Positions 1 through 8,634 of a stretch of 16,729 nt of DNA are shown one piece after another. Position numbers and translations under genes: made by a program. The notes below the pieces were generated by a model, which made no database searches, was not told where the DNA came from, and saw only the letters and a program-made list of their open reading frames with translations. The first letter of the stretch is position 1. The number at the start of each line of letters is the position of its first letter. This stretch comes from Russula earlei (taxonomy: Eukaryota; Basidiomycota; Agaricomycetes; Russulales; Russulaceae), in the NCBI GenBank assembly GCA_025769875.1, contig JAGFNK010001000.1:1-16729 (forward strand). The letters are read 5' to 3'.

Positions 1-285
1 AATTGTGTTTATAATAATGTGGGCAAGATCCGTGGGCCGTGGCCTCGGTGTCGTATTTCGTCTCCACCAGACGATGAGCCGTTAGTGACCCAGTCCGAGC
101 CCATGATCGTCGAAAATGATGCGTCTTGGGAAAGATACGAGGTTGTCCGTTGTCCGTGGACGGACACCTGCAGAAAGGTGAGGAGACGCGTTGCTACGGT
201 ATCGCCTCAGTGACTGATGATCGATCATTGATTTTAGCCGACGCTCACGAAATCCTTAATTGCCTCCGCTTTCCGACTCCACTAG
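1..285 (+). CDS. Possible 3' end of an upstream gene (partial, uncertain)
   Basis: Frame 1 is open from the first base of the window and reads as acidic, protein-like sequence (around PPDDEPLVTQSEP and SWERYEVVRC) up to a TGA at 211-213. A good fungal intron fits at 178-237: donor GTGAGG after an AAG codon, branch-like CTGAC, and acceptor TTTTAG. Splicing it keeps the frame open to a TAG at 283-285. I do not recognise the product, and no start lies in the window. It would be the last one or two exons of a gene beginning to the left, lying about 220 bp upstream of the next gene's start codon. It could equally be non-coding promoter DNA of the next gene. Confidence is low. Confidence 0.27.
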
Positions 286-505
286 CACGCGCGGACGTGA
301 GGCGTGCAGTTGGGCGCAATCAAACTGTCATGCGTGGGCACGGCGCTCACCATGGCGATAACATTTATCATTTACCTTTCAGTCATAGCCTTTCCCTTCG
401 TGAAGATGATGAGAAGAGGCTCTGCTTCGAGCCATTGATGATGCAGGTATATAGTGACCTGCTGGCAGCAGGTATCCCATTATCTGCCCGCCTGTCACCG
501 CGAGT

Positions 506-2378
506 ATGGACGACATCGACAATCCTGTTGTGCTCACTCGGGATTACTGTGCGTAAACTTCCACTTTGCTCACCAAATCGAGCCCTTATCTGTGACAGGG
601 GCGCTCACGAAGCTCTGGCACGCCGTAGATGCTCTCTATATGTGGGTTTCTTCCCCGTCTCTACCGCTCTCCTAAGCTCATGTGAATCCAATCCCCCTAG
701 ATGGGAGTTCGTAACTTCTCTTGACTACGAGTGGAGTGTGATCAAGGGACGTCGCCCCTACCTGTGGACGATTTGGGTCCGTATAGTTGCTGAGGTTCTC
801 CCTGGCCTCCGCCATTCGTACTGGAACGTTAGTCTGACTTGGCGCCATTTGGTAGATATACTCCTTCACACGCGTAGTTACACTCACGGCCGCCATAGTC
901 AACCTGGTCGGTCTTGACGCTGCGACACCAATCAACTGCCAGGTGGGTGCGATCTCCTGCTCCTACATCCACGTCTGCGTGCTGAAACGCCCATAATACA
1001 AGGTCTGGGCCTTTCTCAATTTCGTGAGCATCCCCTCCGCCGTGCAGTGCTTTCGTCCTCTCAATGAACGAACCCCACCCGCCTTCTCGTTATCTCTTGT
1101 CTAGATTTTTTCCTACCTTGCTCTTGCCTCCTCTTCGTTACTGGTTGTACTCCGCATGTGAGTTTTCTATGCATCTCGACTGTCTCTGAGCAAGCACTCA
1201 TGGAGCCTGCCAGCATCGCCATCTGGAATAAGAATAGGTTTGTCATAGCGCTTGCGGCGTGCGTGTGGGGAACAAACGTATTATGCCTTTCACAAGGCAG
1301 GTCTCTCCCCCCCCTTCCTGGACACAATCTCATACCAGAGTGACTTGATATCAGGTATTTCGCGGGTGAGCAATCAGTCCGAGTATGTCTTCTTCGCTTT
1401 GGGCTTACCCATCCGCAGATCCGGTCTGGATGGGACACAGAGCAAAAACAATGCTTGGTTCTTAACGTCGAGAGCAACAAACTCACCATCATTGTCCTGC
1501 TCGTCACCGACATCATCTTACTCCTGACAATGCTCGTTGGCTTGTTCTCCCTGCGCCGTTGCGGTGGCGGCAAATTTGAACTGAGCCGCCTCCTTTGGAA
1601 ACAGGTGAGGTGTGGGTAATACCTGTAGTTTTTTAATCCGCTGATACATTTTCGTTGTTCAAGGGCCTTATTTGGCTCCTGCTTGCAACCGCCGTTGAAC
1701 TCATGCCAGTGGTGTGTTCGACCTGTGTTCTCCACTTTTTGTACTCATGGTCCCTTCACACCGTAGCTGTTCATTAGTTTGTACCTGAACGGTAGTTTCC
1801 TCTTCAAATGATGGTTATTGATCTAATGCCAATATGTGTCTCCTCAGATGCACTGAACATCGTATGTTCTCCACCAGGATTTCTGGAGGATATGGCCACT
1901 CAAACATTTCGCTGAAACAGATGTTCCTGATGCCCTCGCTACTCACGATGTCGATCGCGTCGACAAGGATGTATCGATCTTTGGCAGACTTTAGCTTTTC
2001 CACTGATGTGTATGACCTTCTTTTCTTCCATTCTTTCTCGGCACTCACAGGGGTCCATGTTGTCATAGCGTGCGGGTCTTGGACAACATGCCAAAAAGCG
2101 ATCCCTCATCAGGTTCCTCTGCCGTGCTGGTTACTCCGCCCAACATGATGGACGTGAACATGAACGTAGCATATGTTTCGGACCCGTACCTGATTTTCCA
2201 GCCGGCCCGTTATGCCTCGTTCCTCGACATGACTAGAGAGCCTTGCGACCCACCGCACGGACTAAGTTTCGATGAAGATCATGAGAGCGGGAGAGAAGTC
2301 AACCCTACGGCAACACCGTTATTGAGACACGAATTTGCGATGGCTCGCACGAATCAAGCCTTATCACGAAATATTTAA
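506..2378 (+). CDS. Seven-helix membrane protein, 14 exons, 362 aa
   Basis: The gene is assembled from splice signals and frame. Exons: 506-548, 599-641, 701-776, 856-942, 1003-1023, 1105-1157, 1214-1296, 1355-1365, 1419-1604, 1664-1711, 1767-1791, 1848-1861, 1921-2009, 2069-2378. They sum to 1089 nt, giving 362 codons and a TAA with no internal stop. The ATG at 506 has A at -3 and G at +4. Hydrophobic stretches lie near residues 15-36, 50-74, 84-112, 117-135, 161-184, 198-224 and 230-250, so about seven helices, then a hydrophilic C-terminal tail (about 260-362). Motifs seen: DYEWSVIKGRRPYLWTIW (37-54), INCQVW (80-85), LRIIAIWNKNR (106-116), SRLLWKQGLIW (195-205), TRMYRSLADF (245-254). These resemble a large, uncharacterised family of multi-pass membrane proteins expanded in Agaricomycetes. 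Function and ligand are unknown, and a receptor role would be guesswork. Intron 7 begins with GC, and exon 8 is 11 nt. Family assignment is from memory of motifs. Confidence 0.85.
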
Positions 2379-2973
2379 TTGCCGATTGGCATGACAGCTC
2401 ATCATCGATACCGTTGTACATATCAGCCACGAACTACCGAGCGGATTCGATTTGACAGCCATGATAGCATAAGAAGATTTTTTTTCAGTGTCATCCAGGC
2501 GGCCGATGGACTGTAGTAGAAATTTGCATGTACATTAAAGAGGCGAGATAGGCCGTGGTGAAATGGTTCTGCGCATGTACGACACGGACCATCGAATGTA
2601 TATTCCTTCCCCTCCCCATCTTGGCAAAGCTTATACGCCTTGTGTTGGGTACGGCTTGGGCTTGCAGAGAATACCGGAAGCGTCCTCGATCTCATTGTTG
2701 GTGTTGGTGATGGTACCTTCCAGGTTCATGTATAGATTCATTATTATTAGTGGGCAATAGTCTACTCCACCCAAACACTCCGGTGTTCATATACACTCAT
2801 AGGCGGGCCATAATCGAGAGTCGTTGCGGATCCGCTCTCAAGGTGGCTACGATCGTAGGGGGACCGGAACAGTAGAAGTATCATGGATGAAATTGGTGAG
2901 CGGATACCATGCATGGAGCAAGTAACGCAGGATCAGTTTGCCTTGTTGGATGGACGCGTTAGGGGTGAAAAGG
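2379..2973. other. Intergenic DNA downstream of the membrane-protein gene
   Basis: About 595 bp without a supportable gene. Composition is balanced and CpG is common, like the gene upstream, so this looks like ordinary host DNA and 3' UTR. An AT-rich stretch lies near 2474-2484 (T8 run). Two short open frames are present (2423-2695 minus and 2883-3034 plus), but neither shows a recognisable motif or convincing splice context. The last five bases, AAAGG at 2969-2973, are the left copy of the solo-LTR target duplication. Confidence 0.5.
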
Positions 2974-3242
2974 TGTTGGACGTGCAGCCGCTAAGTGCCG
3001 CGCGAACGGACAATCCGGACCGTACGTGTAAATAATTCGAATTTAGTTATCGTTCGTTCTCCCTCAGTCTTTTACACACAAGACTGAGGTCAGTAGTACA
3101 TTCCTTTCGGTCAGTAGTACATTCCTTTATATCTTTCTTTAAAGCTAATACTGTACAAAGCCATAATTCTACAGGTTAGCTAACTAACTCAATACAGTCT
3201 TTTTTACACACAAGACTGAGCCATAATTCTACAGCTTCAACA
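2974..3242 (-). repeat. Solo LTR of a copia-like retrotransposon, 269 bp
   Basis: Begins TGTTGG and ends TTCAACA, giving the perfect 5-bp terminal inverted repeat TGTTG/CAACA typical of LTRs. It is bracketed by an identical 5-bp target duplication AAAGG (2969-2973 and 3243-3247). No internal region lies on either side, so this is a solo LTR left by recombination between two LTRs. Inside are two hairpins (arms 3062-3071 with 3080-3089, and 3195-3201 with 3212-3218), a 21-bp tandem duplication (3088-3128) and a 14-bp repeat (CCATAATTCTACAG at 3161 and 3221). Minus orientation is inferred because its end in that sense (GCTGCAC..CCAACA) resembles the end of the copia 1 LTR (GCTGCACAACA). Confidence 0.8.
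3088..3128. repeat. 21-bp tandem duplication inside the solo LTR
   Basis: The unit GGTCAGTAGTACATTCCTTT occurs at 3088-3107 and again at 3109-3128, so the period is 21 bp. The copies sit directly beside the right arm of the first hairpin of the LTR. They could be promoter repeats of the retrotransposon or simple replication slippage. Confidence 0.85.
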
Positions 3243-3247
3243 AAAGG

Positions 3248-4757
3248 ATGGTAATAGTTGAAAGTTCCATGTGTTTGCACAGGAGGCATCATGGCAACAA
3301 GTTAACTCTTCATTTGGGCATATCCTGACAATCAGAGGAGTGCAAGGGCTGGTGAAGATATGACACCAAGGTGGTCGGAATGTGTGAGTGGGCAAGACAG
3401 GCCGGTGGGCTGTTGGCGTGGCACAGAGTCAGGGATGTGTGTAAACAACATGGAGTGGTGGTAGAGCACAAGAAGGGACTTGTTTGAAGTGCATGCGAGA
3501 GGTTTTCGAGAATAGGGAACATGGCACTGATACATTTGCAGGCAATAAGAGGCTAATTTATATGTTTGAAAAGTATGTTACAAGATAGGGGAATGTTTTT
3601 AGGAGCTTTTAGAGTCAGGAACAGAGGTAAGACAGGAATGAAAATGTATAGTGGAAAGACTTTGGACTTTGACAGAAATAACACATTGCTTCTCTATGCG
3701 GCTGATGTGCTTGTTCTGGTTTTGGTGCATACATGTGATTGAGTTGCACATGGGAGTCATGGAGCCAGTACAGAATGTTCTTGATTTTTGGACATTTTTG
3801 GTTTTGATGTGGGTTGAACAAGGCCTAAGAAGGGGCATAAGAGAATGTAATTTCCCCTGAGGGGAGTGGAAAAAATTGGTGATCAAAAATGATCCTGGGG
3901 ACATGCCATGTTGTGCTTTCATGCTCCTTCTCATGTGCCCCTGGTGGCTAGAAACTGCCAAGGGCAAGGGCACAACAGACTGTTGACCATCCATGAAGCC
4001 TAACGGTATGGATGAGCATTTGAAACATCATGGTTGGATAAATCATGTGACCATTGACAAAAAAAGGCAATTATTGTTGGCAACAAGTGAAGCAGTATAA
4101 AATCATGATGATTTTTACTTATAATAAACAGATAAATAATTAAATAAATGATTACCTTCCCCCACCACCTAAAAATGTTACTATCCCTGCACCCTCATTT
4201 GGACAGTCATTCTCTGTTGCCCCAAACATTTCAAATCCTGCCAGGCTTGCTCTCAGCTTTCACCAGCACCAGGAGTTGAACCCACCAACAAATCAAAGCT
4301 CTGACATGGCATCAGTTGGCAAGCATGACAAACAGCCATTTTTCAATTTGACTACACAACACAGTTGTCATGAACCATTTCCCAGAGAGAGCCCTTGAAG
4401 GACTGACCCTTCCATATTAGAGGAAAGGGGGTCTCCATGGTGGCACCCTGTTCACATGGCCAAAAAGGGTGAGCAGAGGTGTCCACAATATCATGCATGC
4501 ATTGTTGTGTGATTGATTTTAGGCACAATTGACAGACAGCAAGCCCTACTTGATGGCACACTATCTAGCATTAAAGGACAACATTAGTGTTACAGTGTCA
4601 CAGCTGTTTGAGCATTAGCTCAGGTTCAGTGGGCCAAGTCCCTGGACTTGGTTTCAGTGGTTCAATGGGGCCAGCTTGGAGAGACCAGTTCAAGGTTTTA
4701 GTGTCTCAAGACCAAGTCAAACTATGACTGGTCTGCAGACAGAGTTGGTCTTCTGGT
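3248..4757. other. Gene-free, CpG-depleted DNA (probable decayed repeat)
   Basis: About 1.5 kb with no supportable gene. CG dinucleotides are very rare here, while TG and CA are abundant, unlike 1-3060 where CG is common. A short AT-rich patch lies at about 4060-4155. The open frames on either strand (for example 3599-3994 minus) have no recognisable motif and look like chance frames. The pattern fits an old repeat eroded by C-to-T mutation at methylated CpG. The right edge TATTT (4758-4762) is the target duplication of copia 1, so this DNA was once continuous with 10422 onward. Confidence 0.55.
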
Positions 4758-4762
4758 TATTT

Positions 4763-5147
4763 TGTTGTGCAGCATAGAGCGCAGCTAACAGGCCAAGCAA
4801 CGCACCTTAGAGGTTGTGCTAATGCTCAAGTGATATTGGGGTGTAGAGCAATGTGTATACTCGTCTACAAGTATGGTATTTATACCTCTATGACCCAGGG
4901 CTGTTCCTAAGTCCAAAAGAGGTGACTACAGGTGTCCACTATATCGCACATTAAGTGATGCATGATGTGGAAATGTTCTAGATGCAGCATAAGGCTGCAT
5001 CTTGTGATAGATAGCGTAGTATGCGTAACCCTATTGCCATAAGCGCATATACTAAAGTTCTGTCTAACACGTAACATCTATGAGCGGATCTTGAACCTTG
5101 TATGAAGGTCTTCGCCTTCTTTGATCTGTTCGGGTTCCGGTTCAACA
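4763..5147 (-). repeat. 3' LTR of copia 1, 385 bp
   Basis: Termini are TGTTG/CAACA. In element orientation it carries GGTATAAATACC, containing a TATAAATA box (plus-strand 4877-4884), inside a 72-bp segment (4810-4881) that the 5' LTR lacks. This is the longer, probably ancestral, form of the LTR. Its promoter would read leftward into 3248-4757. Confidence 0.95.
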
Positions 5148-5156
5148 CTCCCCCTT
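5148..5156 (-). other. Polypurine tract of copia 1
   Basis: In element sense AAGGGGGAG directly precedes the TG of the 3' LTR. Such a purine run is the RNase-H-resistant primer for plus-strand DNA synthesis in LTR retrotransposons. Its position, touching the LTR, fixes the function. Confidence 0.85.
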
Positions 5157-5196
5157 GCTAAGTGCATTGGTAGATGCTGTGAGCATTTTCCCACAT

Positions 5197-5721
5197 TCAG
5201 GGGTAGAACATTAGTCCTAGTTGCTCCCTGAATTTGATGAACTTGACGCGACCAAGGTTCTTGGTGAACATGTTGGCTGGGTTATTAGCCCCTTCAATAA
5301 AGAATAGCTCCACCTGTTTATTTTGTATGACTTCACGGATGAAGTGATAGCGCAAATCAATGTGTTTGATGCGCTTTTCTTGCACAGGGTTGGAGGCTAA
5401 GAATATTGAGCCTTGGTTATCACCGAACAGTGGGATGGGAGCAAGATTAATGCCAAGTTCTGTTAGTAAGGATTTGATCCAAACTAATTGTCTGCTTGTG
5501 TCAGAGAGCGACATGTACTTGGCTTCAGTGGAGGAGAGCGCAACTGTTTTCTGCACTCGTGAGTTCCACAAAAATATTGCTCCAGCCAGGTTCACCATAT
5601 AGCCTGTAGTGGACTTCCAATTAGTCGGATCAGAAGCCCAGTCAGAGTCTGCATATGCCATTAGGCTGCCATTGGATGGTCCATCATAGACCAAGGCATA
5701 ATAGGCAGTTCCTAAGAGGTA
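5197..5721 (-). pseudogene. pol: Copia 1 pol: RNase H domain
   Basis: The C-terminal part of the polyprotein is the RNase H that degrades template RNA during reverse transcription. The acidic residues expected of the copia RNase H fold are visible: Asp in YADSDW, Glu in SSTEAKY, and Asp in GDNQGS. The domain then continues through IKHIDLRYHFIRE and NPANMFTKNLG, which are typical copia C-terminal motifs. It is in the same frame as the RT part and separated from it only by the TGA at 5722-5724, which fits CGA (Arg) to TGA. No ATG of its own exists and none is expected. The stop at 5197-5199 is the natural end of pol, followed by about 40 bp to the polypurine tract. Confidence 0.92.
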
Positions 5722-6837
5722 TCAGCAAATATAGAATGCACGATTTAGATGGTCCTCTGAGGGATTGGCAGCATGTTGCGACAACTTAGTGACCGCAAAG
5801 GCTATGTCTGGATGCTTTCCAAGCATTATGTATAGGAGTGATCCTATAACTTGCTGGAATTTTGACCACAAGGCTGGGTCAGCAGCGGAAGTGTTGGGAG
5901 AGGGGTGATAGCCCTCTGGTAGTGGAGTAGGAGCAGGATTTGTGTTAAGCAAGTTGAAACACTGCAGCACTTTCTGTAGATATTCAGTCTGGTCCAGATG
6001 TATCTGGCCAGACTTGCGTATAATGTGCATGTGTAGAAATTCTTGGGCATCGCCCAGATCTCGACATTCCCAGAGCTTTATAAAGTGCTCCTTTGTTTTA
6101 TTGATTTGTTTTTTGTCTGCTCCAAAGAAGAGCACATCATCAACATAGATGATGGCTATGATGCTCTTGTCTTTACTAACAAAGAGCCCTGAGTCAGACA
6201 TAAGGTGAATAAGGCCGAGCAAGGCCATGGACTTGTCAAGGGCTTTCCACCATGCAAGTGCCACTTGCTTGAGTCCATATATTGCGTGTTTAAGGCGCAT
6301 GACTTTACGCTCTTGGCCTTTTATTTTGAAGCCTTTGGGCTGCTCCATATAGAGCTCTTCATCAAGCTCACCATAGAGAAAGGCAGTCTTGACGTCTAGT
6401 CTGCTAATGTTCCAGTTTTTGAGTGCTGCAAGCGCAATCATCAGGTGGACTGTCTCAAACCGTACCACGGGTGAGAATATTTCGTCATAGTCAATGCCTT
6501 CTACTTGGGAGAAGCCTTTGGCGACTAGTCTGGCTTTTTTACGACCATCAGACTTAAGGTCAAATACCCATCTGTTTTTAATTATTTTGCGATCCTTGGG
6601 AGGATCGACTAAGTCGAAGACTTTGTGTCTGTGGAGGGATTCCAACTCCTCACGACAAGCATCTTTCCACTCCTTTTGGAGTTCACTTGGCATTCGCAGA
6701 ATGTCCCTAAAGGTCCATTCACAAATCTTCACAGTATCGGGTGCTTCCGAACTTAGTGGAACTGCTTGGGCAAGCAGATAGTTCAGAAATTTGACTCCCC
6801 CTTCCCTTGCTAGATGTAGAATGTCTTCTACCTCATC
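5722..6837 (-). pseudogene. pol: Copia 1 pol: reverse transcriptase domain
   Basis: Open from just after a TAG (6838-6840) to a TGA (5722-5724). Both stops lie in the single pol frame shared with integrase and RNase H. Numbering from the GTG at 6732, the catalytic Asp is in RLDVKTAFLYGELDEELY (D113) and the polymerase motif is IIYVDDVLFF (YVDD, 196-199). Other Ty1/copia signatures are ARLVAKGFSQVEGIDYDEIFSPV, YGLKQ, and GSLLYIMLGKHPDIAFAVTKLS. The active site is intact although the frame is not. The 35 codons upstream of 6732 (containing EDILHLAREGG) are also pol. The domain would copy element RNA into DNA inside a cytoplasmic particle. Confidence 0.95.
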
Positions 6838-7062
6838 CTAAGAGGCTTGCGGCGGTTGATTGTCAAGGACAACAGGAGGGTAAGGGCCGGGTGCGGCCGA
6901 TCCTGACATACTACCCTCACCAGAGCTACTGGGTTGGTTTTCTGTCATTGTTCTCCATGTGTGTGTGCACCGAACGTCTTTTTCCACTTCTCTGGGGTGT
7001 CTGCATTCACCATAGACGTTGCCTGGATGGGTAGGTACTTTCCTCAACTGCTGAGACCTTCA
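6838..7062 (-). pseudogene. pol: Copia 1 pol: integrase-RT linker between two stop codons
   Basis: This is the variable Pro/Ser/Glu-rich spacer between integrase and RT. It is in the same frame as both, bounded by the TGA at 7060-7062 and the TAG at 6838-6840. The reading frame between them is fully open (73 codons). Both stops are explained by single C-to-T changes (CGA to TGA, CAG to TAG). No catalytic residue is expected here. Confidence 0.85.
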
Positions 7063-8634
7063 AAGAGGTACAGGTTCTTCAACAGGAGGAGGGGATGGTG
7101 TAGGAGGGATGGGCGTCTGCTCACATTCCTCTTCTTCTGGCGCCTGTATAGGCTGCTCATTGTCCTCACTTTTAATCGTAGGGAATGGGTCGTCAACACC
7201 AGGAATGGTGTCTTTGACAGGTTGTTGCGGTAGTTCCTCACGCAGTTCATTAATCCACATGGTACCTTGAGTGCGCGCTTTGTTGCATTTGGGGTACAGG
7301 GTCTCATCGTACAGGGCGGTAGAATTTGTGTAAAGCGTATTATTAGGAAGCCTCATGAAGAGTGAGGCTTTGATCCCCTCAGTGTGACCAAGGTAGATCA
7401 TTAGCTCGCTTTTTGGCGAAAGCTTATTGACTTGACGCTTTTCTGGTATGTGCACATATGCACTGCAACCAAATACTCTGAGGTGTGAGATATCAGGGAC
7501 CTCATTTTTTAGGACTTCATAGGGTGTATGCCATTGAAGGCATCTGGCAGGTGTCCTATTGTAACAGTGTGTCCCATGATTCACTGCAAATTCCCACCAG
7601 GAGGGAGGTAGACAAGCTTCAAGGCGCATTGCCTGAGCTTTGTCCATTACAGTGCACATAAAGTGCTCTGCGCGTCCATTCTGTTGTGGAGTGTATGGGG
7701 CGCTTTGCAGGATTTTAATTCCTTCGTCCTTCAGGACATTATCAAAGGCCTCGGACTTGTACTCTCCGCCAGCATCGGACATCCACTCTTTGATTCCTGC
7801 TTTGTATTGGTTCTTGACCATAGCAAGGAATTGCTTGACGGCTATAATGGTTGACTTTTTATTTTTTAAGAATGTAATCCATGCATAGGAGGAATAATCA
7901 TCAATGAAGCTGATGAAATATTCATACTTATGATATGACTTCACAGGGAAACTCTTAAGGTCCAAGTGAATACGCTTGAATGGTGCAGAGGCATGAGTTT
8001 CAGAAGGGGGGTGCGCAGATGCAGGCATCTTGCCTTGCGCACAGCCAGGACATACCGGCTGTTCCTGAGGGATTTTCAGGTCTTCAGGGAGACCCTTGGT
8101 ATGTGTCTTTGCACATGTTACAACATCCTTAGATGGGTGGCCAAGGCGTCGGTGAATGACATCATAATCTACTGCGTAGATAAGAGAATGCGCTTGCGCG
8201 CTTTCAAATGAGGTGTCTAACCAATACATGGTTTGACCTGGGAATAAAGGGTAAGAGGACAGGATTATATGTCCGTCCTCTCGTAGGGAAATATGTCTAT
8301 TATTCCCTAATGCATGCATCCCTTGTTGTAAAAACTCCCCCATAGATAATATCCGAGTGTTAATTTTTGGAATATAGAGAACAGGAGAAATGCGCGTGAC
8401 AACCATTTTAGAGTTGACAGTATGCCAAAGCAACACAGCGCCTTTGCCTTCCACATATATTGTGTTATCGGCAGTTTTAACAGGGGATCTTTCGTGCGGC
8501 AAAGCCGGCGTATACTCTATAAAGTCTTTTATTTTGAAGGTGAAGTGTGCCAATGCGCCAGAGTCTAGGAGCCATAAGGATCCCATCTCACTCAAATCGT
8601 GCTTTCCTCTACATCTCAAACAATTTGTGTTGTG
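7063..8634 (-). pseudogene. pol: Copia 1 pol: aspartic protease and integrase
   Basis: Numbered from the TTG at 8619. The retroviral-type protease motif is WLLDSGA (D19-A22). GAG-pre-integrase/zinc binding shows H156 and H161 (IHRRLGH) with C190 and C193 (CPGC). The integrase core has the complete catalytic triad D220 (IHLDLKSF), D282 (MSDAGGEY) and E318 (NGRAEHF), a D-D-35-E spacing. A conserved C-terminal block follows (VFGCSAYVHIP and LMIYLGH). The protease matures the polyprotein and the integrase inserts the cDNA. The frame opens only after a TAA at about 8635-8637 and has no ATG, so it depends on gag. A short Cys/His group (CLRCRGKH) just before the protease may be a decayed zinc knuckle. 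The last codon is followed by TGA at 7060-7062. Confidence 0.94.

Noticed and set aside
126..917. 263-codon open frame on the plus strand
   Set aside because: It starts without ATG and reads straight through introns 1-3 of the 14-exon gene in a different frame; a chance frame over exons and introns.
1061..1735. 224-codon open frame on the minus strand
   Set aside because: Antisense to exons 6-10 of the membrane-protein gene, Arg/Ser-rich with no motif; a shadow frame.
2423..2695. 90-codon ATG frame on the minus strand
   Set aside because: No recognisable domain, signal or splice context; too little to call a gene, though a small species-specific gene cannot be excluded.
2883..3034. 50-codon ATG frame on the plus strand
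   Set aside because: It runs across the LTR boundary at 2974, which is fixed by a 5-bp target duplication, so the frame is probably fortuitous.
2944..3242. Alternative LTR start at TGTTGGATGG
   Set aside because: The bases before it do not match AAAGG after 3242, whereas those before 2974 do.
3599..3994. 131-codon frame on the minus strand
   Set aside because: Lies in CpG-depleted DNA with no motif; composition alone makes such frames likely.
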